A stretch of DNA of 64,000 nt from JAGLON01 sp041394985 (lineage in GTDB: Bacteria; Zixibacteria; MSB-5A5; GN15; JAAZOE01). Each line of letters starts with the position of its first letter. Positions within the stretch are counted from its first letter, which is position 1. The stretch spans positions 3,224,001-3,288,000 of the forward strand of contig JAWLBI010000001.1 in the NCBI GenBank assembly GCA_041394985.1. The letters are read 5' to 3'. The translations under genes and the position numbers were made by a program. The notes below the pieces were generated by a model. It had not been told where the DNA came from. It saw nothing but the letters and a program-made list of their open reading frames with translations, and searched no databases. Shown piece by piece: positions 39,001 to 46,735 of this stretch.

Positions 39001-39883
39001 ACAATTGGGTCCACTTCCTGAAAGTATAACTTGTATCGCTGAACTAGAATCAGAATTGACGAATATTATTGGCGGCGCTGCGCAGCTTCACAGGATGCTT
39101 CTAAATCTTATAGTTAATGCCCGTGACGCCCTTCAGGATTCTGGTACGATTCTTATCAGAACTGAAAATATCTACTTGGATGACGCAATAACGTTATATA
39201 GCCGAATACCAAAGGGCGAATATGCTGTGTTAACGATAATTGACGATGGCCCAGGAATCCCGGAGGATATTATTGGCAATATATTTGAACCATTCTTTTC
39301 TACCAAATCTGCCAATAGGAAAAGAGGATCTGGACTTGGGCTCAGTGTCGTCGATGCCGTCATCAAGGATCATAACGGATATATCGACTTGAAATCCGAA
39401 GTCGGTCAGGGTACAAGTTTCTATCTTTATTTTCCTGTCACGCATAGTAGTGAAGTGAAAGAGGTATCTTCTGATAAAATCCCTACCGGTCAGGAATCAA
39501 TATTAATCGTCGATGACGACCCCATACAGCGTGCTGTACTCAGTAAATTGCTGTCTTCTCTTGGCTATCAAGTTACAGGCTGTGAAAACGGAGAAATTGC
39601 AATTGACTTATTAAAGAATCAGCGGCAGGATCTTTTACTTCTTGATATGATAATGCCCGGTAGTATAGATGGAGTTGAAACTTTTCGATTGGCTCGCGAA
39701 ATAAACCCGGAGCAGCAGGCAATTATAGTATCGGGATATTCAGATTCGGATAAAATCCGAGAGATACAGGCATTGGGAGCCGGAGCGTTCATAAAAAAAC
39801 CGGTCAATAGAAATATTCTGGCCAATGCCGTTAGAAAGGAATTGGATAAGCCTACAAAGTCTAGTATTTCCTCAAATTCTTGA
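36083..39883 (+). CDS. CHASE8-HAMP-multi-PAS hybrid histidine kinase
   Basis: 1266 residues. Two membrane segments (about 14-34 and 150-172) enclose a YfiN-type CHASE8 domain (EAAIAFQDSERALEILKTL, ANPQILEAEIFLNDGQILA). HAMP follows, then about five PAS/PAC units (about 235-370, 390-510, 515-635, 640-765, 765-885) ending in phrases like VTELKIAEEAL and ITERKLIEEAL. The kinase core has His in GRIAGQVAHDLNNLLMPITA, N-box LIVNARDAL, DDGPGIPEDI and GSGLGLSVVDAV. A C-terminal receiver has ILIVDDDPIQ, LLDMIMPGS and FIKKPV. GGAGG precedes the ATG. No GGDEF or output DNA-binding domain is present, so output goes through an unlinked partner. Confidence 0.93.
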   Translation: MIRRLSLRNRLSITLAGAALLAYVLASTAILIYQQQSLEDRAKKIMEPYAQMVFVGAEAAIAFQDSERALEILKTLQANPQILEAEIFLNDGQILANLQEPNISPPVSKPIKANGVYLSDETVELIQSLPENAHLRIVMSLGELNRETENILLMLSVALFILLVILYIGLLVLLQRVIVQPVSALAEVVNSVRIQQNYRQHVPASGTDEVSVLGHGFNAMMEVIQKRDNELHQLNRFQQAILDNAAHCIVSVTPDGVISSFNPAAERLLGYEAKEVIGKKTPDIWHVSDEITLYAKRLSEEIEEEISSSMDVFLVRPRHNLPEENEWTYIRKDGSHVPVFLSISPLRDEKNKITGFVGLSYDLSERKRAEEEQRIAFERLKTSESRLADAQRIAKLGNWEWDIQKDLLWWSNETYRIFGKEPGSFDVTFESFIQAIHPDDQKGVETSIKDALNDDSSGWQIDYRIRLLDNSIRYVHEEAETIFDQESRPIKRYGTIQDVTELKIAEEALKEKHRQLLEAQRIAHIGNWWHDLLTGEMYWSDEFFRILGIEKQTPTAEMAIPYIHPDDLPSLYQAMEESAHGKREQEHDFRIIRPDGQIRWIHNRWVSQFDKKGKELKQIGTHQDITERKLIEEALRESEDKYSKAFHSSPLVLSLTDIEDGRILEINDSYTRILGFSREDAIGHTTLELGIWCTLKDREIYVNTLQKNGCVRNLQVNIRNKDGQKMTIVTSAESIVINKKRCMLVTFYDITERIRAEEDLKIAKENWELTFNAVDDLIFIQDINGHILQANKAMLDRLGLNAEQVRGIPCHQLMHDNQHIPKFCPRITDPSIQSKRTFEIKEEILGGQYSVSVSPIIKSDGGIIGWVHVARDITEVTRLQELESRAERLHTAGRIAGQVAHDLNNLLMPITAYPDIIRDLLAPDDPSLEFLTIIEEAGDRISEINQQLLTLSRRGHYNQDVLNLNRVVEQVLRQLGPLPESITCIAELESELTNIIGGAAQLHRMLLNLIVNARDALQDSGTILIRTENIYLDDAITLYSRIPKGEYAVLTIIDDGPGIPEDIIGNIFEPFFSTKSANRKRGSGLGLSVVDAVIKDHNGYIDLKSEVGQGTSFYLYFPVTHSSEVKEVSSDKIPTGQESILIVDDDPIQRAVLSKLLSSLGYQVTGCENGEIAIDLLKNQRQDLLLLDMIMPGSIDGVETFRLAREINPEQQAIIVSGYSDSDKIREIQALGAGAFIKKPVNRNILANAVRKELDKPTKSSISSNS

Positions 39884-40265
39884 TTTATTCTTTTTATCGC
39901 TTGAGTGAATCAACTTCTATTTTCCAGACGCAATGGCGTGTGCCTCATTACAATTAATGGAATCTTTTTGTATCAATCCTTTTTTCAAAGACATTTATGA
40001 AATAGTGTTTCCAAGTCAATTACATACGCGTCATATTGTTTTTAATCGAATTGGTCAAGAGTGTATTGTTATATGGATTTGCAACAATAGATTCTACCCC
40101 ACATTCCATATTTTGACAAAATTCCCCATTATCTTTGAAAATTGGATTTGAGATTACTAATATTGGCCATCAGAATGATGTTAGAAAAATATTTCAGCTG
40201 AGAGGGTTCTAGTGATAACTCATTATTGGACAACGCGATTACGCGTTAAATAATTAAAAAAGGGG

Positions 40266-40420
40266 GGGATTCGTCGCAGGCCATTTCAGCAAACTTCTTA
40301 TAACACCGCGAAATGGCTGTATTATATTGCCTTTTATGGTGTTAAGTTCAGTCGAGTTGAATCAAGTTGCGTTGAGTTCAGTCGAGTTTCGTAAAGTTCG
40401 TTGTTAGAATATTGTTAGAA
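40266..40420 (+). repeat. 155-bp direct repeat, copy B
   Basis: Partner of 32341-32495 with the same length and orientation. CCATTTC and GAAATGG here form a perfect 7-base inverted pair. The surrounding gap 39884-40537 contains nothing else I can name; a short open frame at 39933-40151 has no ribosome site or recognisable content. The copy begins 382 bases after the hybrid-kinase stop. Confidence 0.85.
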
Positions 40421-40537
40421 AATACGAATTACCTGTTTTACAAAAATAGGATTGTTTTCCAAAATTAATTGTAGTGTTTTTCTTTCTTTCGCTCAGCATT
40501 TATGCGATTCGAGGTTAAATAAATAATTTCATTAAAC

Positions 40538-41377
40538 TTAACCAAAGCTTTTAATAATTTGTCTTGTCTCATCAATCTCAAGTAGGGCGTTTTCGAGTAG
40601 TTCTTCAAAGTCATCCATTGTAAGATTGAGTTTTGCCCAGGAATTAGGGCAGAAATGATTGACATAGAAATTACCACTGTCACCAAGATCCAAGGCATGT
40701 ACAGTTATATCAGCAACGTGAACAACGCCTGTGGTTTCTGAATTATTAGGATCCTTTTCTGGAGTATGGTGAAATCCAATTCCACTTTTGATACTGTCTG
40801 GAAAATGCCAGTGTTCGGCAAGAAGTTGACCGGCATTTTGATGGTTAATACCAAATACTTCCTCCTCGGCTTCAAGCGATATCACCCCAGTATGATTATT
40901 AATGAATTGCTTATATCTTTGAACATCGGCGTTTATAATTAGAAGTCTGCCAACATCATGCAATACGCCACTGACAAAACTTTCTTCCTTTATATTACTA
41001 AATGATTTGGTCGCAATGTGTTTCGATATAACTCCGACTGCAAAACAATGCTGCCAGAACGAGCCAATATCAAATATATCTTGATCGATTTTAAAGGCAC
41101 CCATAAGTGATGTTGCCAATAGTAATTGATGAACTGAATTGAAGCCGATCATCGTAATAGCTTCCTGTACAGAAGCTATTTTGCGCGTAAATCCAAAGAA
41201 TGGGGAATTAACAAGTCGTAATACACGGGCGGTAAATCCCTGATCGGTTTCTATAACTTTTGCCACATTATGGCTGCTTGTGTCTTGGCTGTTAATCATC
41301 TGGTGGAGTTTCTGCAAGACAATCGGCTGCGATGGCAACTCGCCAAAGGATAAAATATTTGTTTTTATTTCATCCAT
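40538..41377 (-). CDS. HDOD-domain signalling protein
   Basis: About 279 residues. The HDOD core shows LPSQPIVLQKLHQMINS, VIETDQGFTARVLRLVNSPFFG, SVQEAITMIGFNSVHQLLLA, and the HD-like pair VSGVLHDVGRLLI and NHQNAGQLLAEHWHFP. HDOD proteins are non-catalytic relatives of HD phosphodiesterases used in bacterial signal transduction. ATG 41377 has AAGGA 8 bases upstream and overlaps the preceding gene's stop by 8 bases; the longer frame to 41422 lies in that gene. It is the last gene of a six-gene minus-strand signalling operon that includes an HD-GYP enzyme, so a link to cyclic-di-GMP is likely. Confidence 0.9.
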   Translation of the reverse strand: MDEIKTNILSFGELPSQPIVLQKLHQMINSQDTSSHNVAKVIETDQGFTARVLRLVNSPFFGFTRKIASVQEAITMIGFNSVHQLLLATSLMGAFKIDQDIFDIGSFWQHCFAVGVISKHIATKSFSNIKEESFVSGVLHDVGRLLIINADVQRYKQFINNHTGVISLEAEEEVFGINHQNAGQLLAEHWHFPDSIKSGIGFHHTPEKDPNNSETTGVVHVADITVHALDLGDSGNFYVNHFCPNSWAKLNLTMDDFEELLENALLEIDETRQIIKSFG

Positions 41378-41657
41378 TTTTCGTATCCTTATGTGCAATG
41401 TTAAGTCTGTTGTTATAGACACGAATAAATACTTCTGCCATTTCTCTTATTTCGTCATTATGCATTACTAAGGAAAGCGATCGATTTATATGCTCCCTAA
41501 CCTTGTCATTTTCCTGCTTTGTACTATTCTTTTCCATATCATTCGGTTCATTATCTTGCGCCGCAATCGAAGATTCTTCAGAACCTTGTTTCACAGACGA
41601 GAATACACTATCAGGGTCTTTGTCATTCGAATCATTATTTTGTTTCATAGCATCCAT
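41370..41657 (-). CDS. Small acidic protein of unknown function
   Basis: 95 residues. The first 60 residues are hydrophilic and low-complexity (Asn, Asp, Glu, Lys, Ser). Residues about 52-90 form a predicted helix (VREHINRSLSLVMHNDEIRE, MAEVFIRVYNNRL). No family recognised. A GAGGG ribosome site 6 bases ahead of ATG 41657 and an 8-base overlap with the HDOD start make it a real gene. It may be an adaptor between the regulators on either side. Confidence 0.7.
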   Translation of the reverse strand: MDAMKQNNDSNDKDPDSVFSSVKQGSEESSIAAQDNEPNDMEKNSTKQENDKVREHINRSLSLVMHNDEIREMAEVFIRVYNNRLNIAHKDTKNG

Positions 41658-41697
41658 AATAACCCTCAGTTTTCAGGGAATTGAACGCGGTAAACTC

Positions 41698-42204
41698 TTA
41701 CTCTATTACATACGCGCCATCGTCAGAGAGGTTAATCTTTGTTATTCCCGGATGAATATCCTCAAGTTTGTCCAATAGCGTTTTTTGATTTTCTATCACT
41801 TTCCTCAAGTTTGTATTCTCATTAAGCAATTTTCTTTGCTCATAAGCGTATCTGACCGCAATAAGAAGCTCAAATTCATCAAACGGTTTTGTAAAAAACC
41901 GCATAATCTGACCGCTGTTAATAGCCTGCTTTGCCGTTTCAATATCTGTATTTCCAGTTAGCATAATCCGCATAACTTCTGGATAAAGCGTTCGCACAGT
42001 ATTCAGCAGCTCGGTGCCGCTAATCTTAGGCATATTCTGATCTGTTATTATCAGGTCGATTCTCTCGGATCCGAGTATTTCGAGGGCGCTGTGAGCATCT
42101 ATCGCCGTATGAGTTACATATTCCTCGAAGAATTTAAACACTCGCGTCAATGCGTTCAGCATCGCTTCCGAATCGTCTACCAATAACACGTGAAACTTTT
42201 GCAT
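41698..42204 (-). CDS. Single-domain response regulator with helical tail
   Basis: 168 residues. Receiver domain about 1-122: VLLVDDSE, phospho-Asp in LIITDQNMPK, Thr in IMLTGNTD, Lys in RFFTKPFDE. A coiled-coil tail (EQRKLLNENTNLRKVIENQ) and about 25 further residues follow; there is no DNA-binding or enzymatic domain. AGGAG precedes ATG 42204. Its first 71 bases lie inside the end of the HD-GYP gene in another frame, an unusually long overlap. Confidence 0.9.
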   Translation of the reverse strand: MQKFHVLLVDDSEAMLNALTRVFKFFEEYVTHTAIDAHSALEILGSERIDLIITDQNMPKISGTELLNTVRTLYPEVMRIMLTGNTDIETAKQAINSGQIMRFFTKPFDEFELLIAVRYAYEQRKLLNENTNLRKVIENQKTLLDKLEDIHPGITKINLSDDGAYVIE

Positions 42205-43507
42205 TTAAATCTCCTTGTTGATTCATGTCTTTTACGACATGTATCCCCTTGTCAATACGATCCGCGGCATTTATCTTATTTATTCTTTTTATCATGCCTA
42301 TCGATAACTGCGCACCTTTGGGAAGAATAAACATGCCATTTTCCGTATAGATGTCCTCGGAAATAACCATTCCTGGTTGTAACTCTTTCGGTTGTAGTAG
42401 AACAGTTTGACTCGCTTCCTGAAGGAAAAACTCATGCCCGATATCATGTTCAATGATTTTCTTGACGATTTCCGGGTCAAATCTTGCGCCAGAGTTTTTT
42501 ACAAGATAGGCGGAAGCATCATTTAGTGATTTTCTGTCAGGGTCCCCGTATTTATAGGCTTCGCGATCGTACACATTCAGTACATGAATAATCCTCGCTC
42601 CCAGAGGTACCGCTTCCCCCTTAAGACGGTCCGGATAGCCCGAGCCATCGTACTCTTCATGGTGATGTCTGATTACCAAGGCAATGTCCTCAAAACCTCC
42701 AATCGCACAGACGCATGATTGACCGATGATCGTATGTTTCTGTATGTGCGCTTTCTCGCTTGGAGTACATAATTTATAATCTTTTCGTAACAACTCCTCA
42801 GGCAAGGCAATCTTGCCTATGTCATGTAAAAATGCGGCTACAACAATATCTCTTTGTTCTTTCTCCGATAATGACAAATGCCTGACTAATTCCTTGGCCA
42901 ATGTCGCCACTCGATGAGTGTGGAGTCCGACTTCTTTATATCGCATCTCCATCACAGTTGAGAATGCTCTGATCGTCTCCATGAAGCTCTTTTGCAGGTC
43001 CTCATGTTGTTTTCGGATGACTTCTGTCTGTTCCAATACTTTCTGTTCCAGCAACTCGTTTAAGGCGTTAAGCTGCCTGTTCTTTGTCGCAAGAGACGCC
43101 GCCAATCGCCGGTTTTCCGCCTTGATCTTTTGATTCTCAAGCGATTCCTTGACCTGGGACAGCAACTGCTGATCATCCCATGGCTTATTCAAATAGTATT
43201 TTACTTCACCGCTGTTGATGGCATCTACGGTTACATCAATATCTGCATATCCGGTTAGTAAAATTCTCACGCTTTCCGGTGAGATTCGTTTTGCATGCTT
43301 GAACATTTCGACGCCGGTCATTTGCGGCATACGCTGGTCAGAAATAATGACAGAAACATTTTGCTTGGCAAGGATTGCAAGAGCCTCCTCGCCATTACTT
43401 GCTGTAAATATTTCCGCATCAAGTTCGGAGAATAATCTCCGCATGGCAGTGAGAATATGTTTTTCATCATCCACTAGAAGAAGCGTCTGCCGTTTATTAT
43501 TTTCCAC
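42134..43507 (-). CDS. REC-HD-GYP response regulator, probable cyclic-di-GMP phosphodiesterase
   Basis: 457 residues starting at GTG 43507 (GGGAG about 5 bases upstream). The receiver (about 1-122) has LLLVDDEK, VIISDQRMPQM and YLNKPWDD. A coiled coil (about 130-175) leads to the HD-GYP domain: HTHRVATLAKEL, FLHDIGKIALPEELL, HIQKHTIIGQ, and HHEEYDGSGYPDRLKG, with all metal-binding and GYP residues present. These enzymes degrade cyclic-di-GMP. A C-terminal extension of about 85 residues (LLQPKELQPGMVISEDIY) resembles the beta segment often following HD-GYP. One base separates it from the upstream REC-PAS gene. Confidence 0.94.
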   Translation of the reverse strand: MENNKRQTLLLVDDEKHILTAMRRLFSELDAEIFTASNGEEALAILAKQNVSVIISDQRMPQMTGVEMFKHAKRISPESVRILLTGYADIDVTVDAINSGEVKYYLNKPWDDQQLLSQVKESLENQKIKAENRRLAASLATKNRQLNALNELLEQKVLEQTEVIRKQHEDLQKSFMETIRAFSTVMEMRYKEVGLHTHRVATLAKELVRHLSLSEKEQRDIVVAAFLHDIGKIALPEELLRKDYKLCTPSEKAHIQKHTIIGQSCVCAIGGFEDIALVIRHHHEEYDGSGYPDRLKGEAVPLGARIIHVLNVYDREAYKYGDPDRKSLNDASAYLVKNSGARFDPEIVKKIIEHDIGHEFFLQEASQTVLLQPKELQPGMVISEDIYTENGMFILPKGAQLSIGMIKRINKINAADRIDKGIHVVKDMNQQGDLNAKVSRVIGRRFGSDAERIDASV

Positions 43508-43508
43508 T

Positions 43509-44363
43509 TTACTCCCCCGGACTATTCGCCATTACAATGATGTCATTAGCTGTATTACAATTAGATCTAGGAATAAATGTACCAATTACTCCCGATCCAT
43601 TTATAAGAGGTGTGCATAACATTTCGTACTGCGAATCATTATCAAGAGCAACTCGTATGTTTTGTTGAGTTGTAAGTGCTTTAATAAGAGAATTACACAG
43701 TTTATCATCAAGATGATCCGGAAGAGGATTCCCCAGAGCCAAATAGGAAATCTTTATAGACTTGCATAAATATTCATTCATATACACGACAATCTGCTCC
43801 GAATCCACACCAATAACTCCTATTGGAAGGAGATTTAGGATATTTTGAGCTATTCGTAACGCTTTATTTTTTAGTTCAAGTGCTTGAGTTCTCTGCATAA
43901 CCTTTTCCTCCAATGATTTGGCCAAATTCTCAAGCTCGGTATTGCGGTTTTGTAGTTCCCTGGTCAGTTTTACGTTTTCCTTCTGTAAGTTGTATTGCTC
44001 AAATGATCTCATTATTGCGGTTAAAAGTTCTTGCTCGTTCCAGGGTTTGGCAAGGAATTTATAAATCTGACCGTCATTAATTGCCTCTACAACGGCCACA
44101 ACATCGGCATAACCGCTCAAGATTATCCTAATTGTTTCGGGATATTTTGACTTGACTGATTGCAGAAATTCCACGCCATTCATACCGGGCATGCGATAGT
44201 CAGAAATAACTAGTTGGACCTGATTATTATTGAGAACCTGCAAACCTTCCTCACCGGACTCCGCTGTCAATATTTGATATTCAGTATCTATAAATAGCCT
44301 CCGCAAAGATTTGAGTACGTTTTTCTCGTCATCGACTAATAATATTGTCTGCTTATCAGTCAT
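43509..44363 (-). CDS. Response regulator with coiled coil and PAS-like domain
   Basis: About 284 residues. ATG 44363 has GGAGG 7 bases upstream and overlaps the kinase stop by 8 bases; the open frame to 44474 is kinase sequence in another frame. The receiver (1-122) has ILLVDDEKN, LVISDYRMPGM and KFLAKPWNE and is close in sequence to that of the HD-GYP protein, suggesting duplication. A coiled coil (about 130-175) is followed by a PAS-like unit (NLLPIGVIGVDSEQIVVYMN onward). No enzymatic output domain. Confidence 0.88.
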   Translation of the reverse strand: MTDKQTILLVDDEKNVLKSLRRLFIDTEYQILTAESGEEGLQVLNNNQVQLVISDYRMPGMNGVEFLQSVKSKYPETIRIILSGYADVVAVVEAINDGQIYKFLAKPWNEQELLTAIMRSFEQYNLQKENVKLTRELQNRNTELENLAKSLEEKVMQRTQALELKNKALRIAQNILNLLPIGVIGVDSEQIVVYMNEYLCKSIKISYLALGNPLPDHLDDKLCNSLIKALTTQQNIRVALDNDSQYEMLCTPLINGSGVIGTFIPRSNCNTANDIIVMANSPGE

Positions 44364-46107
44364 GATTACCGCCCTCCCCCACGGTTGTGGCTGGCAGCCA
44401 TATATGGAATTCGGTTCCAACGCCTTCTTCACTATCAACCTGTATAGTGCCGTCATGTTTACTAATAATATCAAATACTAAACTCAATCCCAGCCCTGTT
44501 CCTTTGCCGACATCCTTGGTTGTAAAAAACGGTTCAAATATCTTTTTAATATTACCTTCTGGAATACCAATCCCATTATCGCGTATGCTGATATTAATTC
44601 CCCTATTATCAAACCAAGTGCGGATGGCTATTTCACCATCAGTGTCTTTAATGGCTTGCCCTGCATTCATGAGCAAATTGAGAATCACCTGGTTAATTTG
44701 ACCGGCATAACAAACGATCTGCGGAATATCTCCTAAATCCTGTACAATCGTACACTTATATTTCAGCTCATTCCAGACAATATTAATTGTGCTAACGATC
44801 CCATCATTTATATTTGCGGGCCCCTTTTCAGCCTTGTCTACACGCGAGAAGCTTTTTAGATCCGCCACAATCTTTCTTACCCGGCCTGTACCTTCAATTG
44901 ATTCCTCGATGGCATCATAAAAATCCTTAAAATATCCTTCGATTTTGAGGCGTTCGTTATCATCTATTTTATCCCTTGAACCAAGTGCCTCTCTCATTAT
45001 TGAGGCATATCGTTTCATGGCATTCAGGTTAGAACTAATGTAGCCAATTGGGTTATTAATTTCATGCGCAACTCCCGCAGCCAGGGTACCAATAGCGGCA
45101 AGTTTATCTGTTTGCAGCATTTGTTGCTGTCTGATGTGTTCCTCTGTCGTATCCTTAGTTAACCCCACAAGGCCTGTGATACGTCCATCATCGTCATAGA
45201 GAGCAGTTTTCTCAGTAAATAACCAGCAGGTTGTGCCATCTTCTTTGACAATTCTATTTTCGAAAGTCACCGAATTCTTTCCAATTATTAGAATTTCATT
45301 ATCTGTATGAAGAAATTCTTTAGTGTCTGTCTCTGAGAAAATCTCTTGGTCTGTTTTACCTATTATTTCATCGCGAGTTCTTTTTGAAATTGCCAGAAAG
45401 GATTTATTTATCTCGACATAACGCCCGCTTTTGTCTTTGATATACATAATAGCAGGCACAGTATCTATAATTGCGCGATATTGCCGTATAGTTTTGTCAA
45501 TTTCATGGCGTATTCTTCCTTGTTCCCAGAAAACACCCGTCATTTCCGCCATAATATATAATGGCTTGAGATCCGATTGATACCAGTCATGATTGGGATA
45601 GCGATCGACGACAATGCTAAGCCCCAGTAGTTCTCCAATATACGAGCGAATTGGTATTACAATAACACTCCATTTTCCATGCAATTTCAATAATGTTGTA
45701 AGTAAATGAATACATTCATTATTTTTTGTTGTGGCATCAGTGATTAAACAGAATCCATCTTCAAGTATATGCTCCCAAGAAGAGCACTCGGGTAATTCAA
45801 TACTATCGTCAATCGAGAATTTACCTTCCGGATTCGCCCAATCATATGCCAGCCTGAAAGAGTTCGAATGTTCATATTTACGGTATACATACACGGCATC
45901 AAGGTTAAGATTTTCTGATATGGACTTAAGTACTTCGCTGAAGTCAGTGGCTTGCTGGGAAAATACAAGCTGCGATGCCTTGGCAAATGCCTCATTCATT
46001 CCAAGCAGATAGCCTCTTTGCTCCGCGGTCTGATTACGCTTATTGCAATTATTCGTACACTCAAGATTATTATTTAAGTCATCTTGGAGCAGCGATTTCG
46101 AGCACAA
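44356..46107 (-). CDS. GAF-PAS sensor histidine kinase
   Basis: 583 residues from TTG 46107 (GGGGG about 7 bases upstream); an internal Met at residue 37 is an alternative start. The GAF-like domain (about 45-200) is followed by a PAS domain (about 210-325: DTVPAIMYIKDKSGRYVEIN, GLVGLTKDTTEEHI). The kinase core has His in LAAGVAHEINNPIGYISSN, N-box LLMNAGQAI, DNGIGIPEGNI and GKGTGLGLSLVFDII. No membrane segment, so cytoplasmic. First gene of the minus-strand operon; it probably phosphorylates the receivers encoded right after it. It closely resembles the REC-PAS kinase at 50099, which carries the same HEINNP-GYI motif. Confidence 0.92.
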   Translation of the reverse strand: MCSKSLLQDDLNNNLECTNNCNKRNQTAEQRGYLLGMNEAFAKASQLVFSQQATDFSEVLKSISENLNLDAVYVYRKYEHSNSFRLAYDWANPEGKFSIDDSIELPECSSWEHILEDGFCLITDATTKNNECIHLLTTLLKLHGKWSVIVIPIRSYIGELLGLSIVVDRYPNHDWYQSDLKPLYIMAEMTGVFWEQGRIRHEIDKTIRQYRAIIDTVPAIMYIKDKSGRYVEINKSFLAISKRTRDEIIGKTDQEIFSETDTKEFLHTDNEILIIGKNSVTFENRIVKEDGTTCWLFTEKTALYDDDGRITGLVGLTKDTTEEHIRQQQMLQTDKLAAIGTLAAGVAHEINNPIGYISSNLNAMKRYASIMREALGSRDKIDDNERLKIEGYFKDFYDAIEESIEGTGRVRKIVADLKSFSRVDKAEKGPANINDGIVSTINIVWNELKYKCTIVQDLGDIPQIVCYAGQINQVILNLLMNAGQAIKDTDGEIAIRTWFDNRGINISIRDNGIGIPEGNIKKIFEPFFTTKDVGKGTGLGLSLVFDIISKHDGTIQVDSEEGVGTEFHIWLPATTVGEGGNHD

Positions 46108-46499
46108 AGTGTAGCCCCCAAATTGAATCGGTTCTTGCCAAATTTAGAAATTTACCACGCCAAACACTGAAATACCCCAGATGTATTCTAATTATCGACA
46201 TATGCAGTGATAAGATTACTCATAGTTATTATAATTCTCCATAATTACTGAACCCATATAATAACACTCCATTGGGCACTATATAATACTCCAATATTTG
46301 ACTAGAATTCTCGCACTTCTCAGACGCTGTTTTTCACAAATAATCTATAACAAATATAAGCCAACCTTATGAAGTATCATGAATCCTAGTTTTTGTTTAA
46401 AAAAAAGGCCATAAAGAAGCATAATTGAATGCCGAAAACTAATATAGTTGTGCTAATAGTCTTTTGGTGCGTAGTTGAAGGTCAGATGTCAGGGGGCAT
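46108..46499. other. Divergent promoter region between two signalling operons
   Basis: About 390 A/T-rich bases between the divergent starts at 46107 and 46500. It should hold promoters for both operons; TAATAT at 46440-46445 is one possible -10 for the plus strand, but without a convincing -35. No repeat or gene is seen. Confidence 0.45.
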
Positions 46500-46718
46500 A
46501 TGTTTCAATCACTAAATAAATACTTTCGACAACCGGAATTTCCAATACTGCTATTTTTTCTTGGGATTATTCTGTTCGGACTTCCTTTTATTGGAAGTAC
46601 AATTATTGATTCACCAATTAATACATTAGTAGTACTATATATTTGTTGGGGAGTATATCTTTTGCTGCTGATTGGGTATGCCGGCAGCCTAGAGATAGAA
46701 GATGATCAGGATGTCTAA
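46500..46718 (+). CDS. Small two-helix membrane protein
   Basis: 72 residues with two membrane segments (ILLFFLGIILFGLPFIG and LVVLYICWGVYLLLLIGYAG) and an acidic end (EIEDDQDV). GGGGG precedes the ATG. It lies 17 bases ahead of the SSS-type transporter kinase. Small membrane proteins of this kind often precede sodium-solute symporter genes, so it may be an accessory subunit of that sensor. Confidence 0.75.
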   Translation: MFQSLNKYFRQPEFPILLFFLGIILFGLPFIGSTIIDSPINTLVVLYICWGVYLLLLIGYAGSLEIEDDQDV

Positions 46719-46735
46719 ATACAGGTCACATCACA

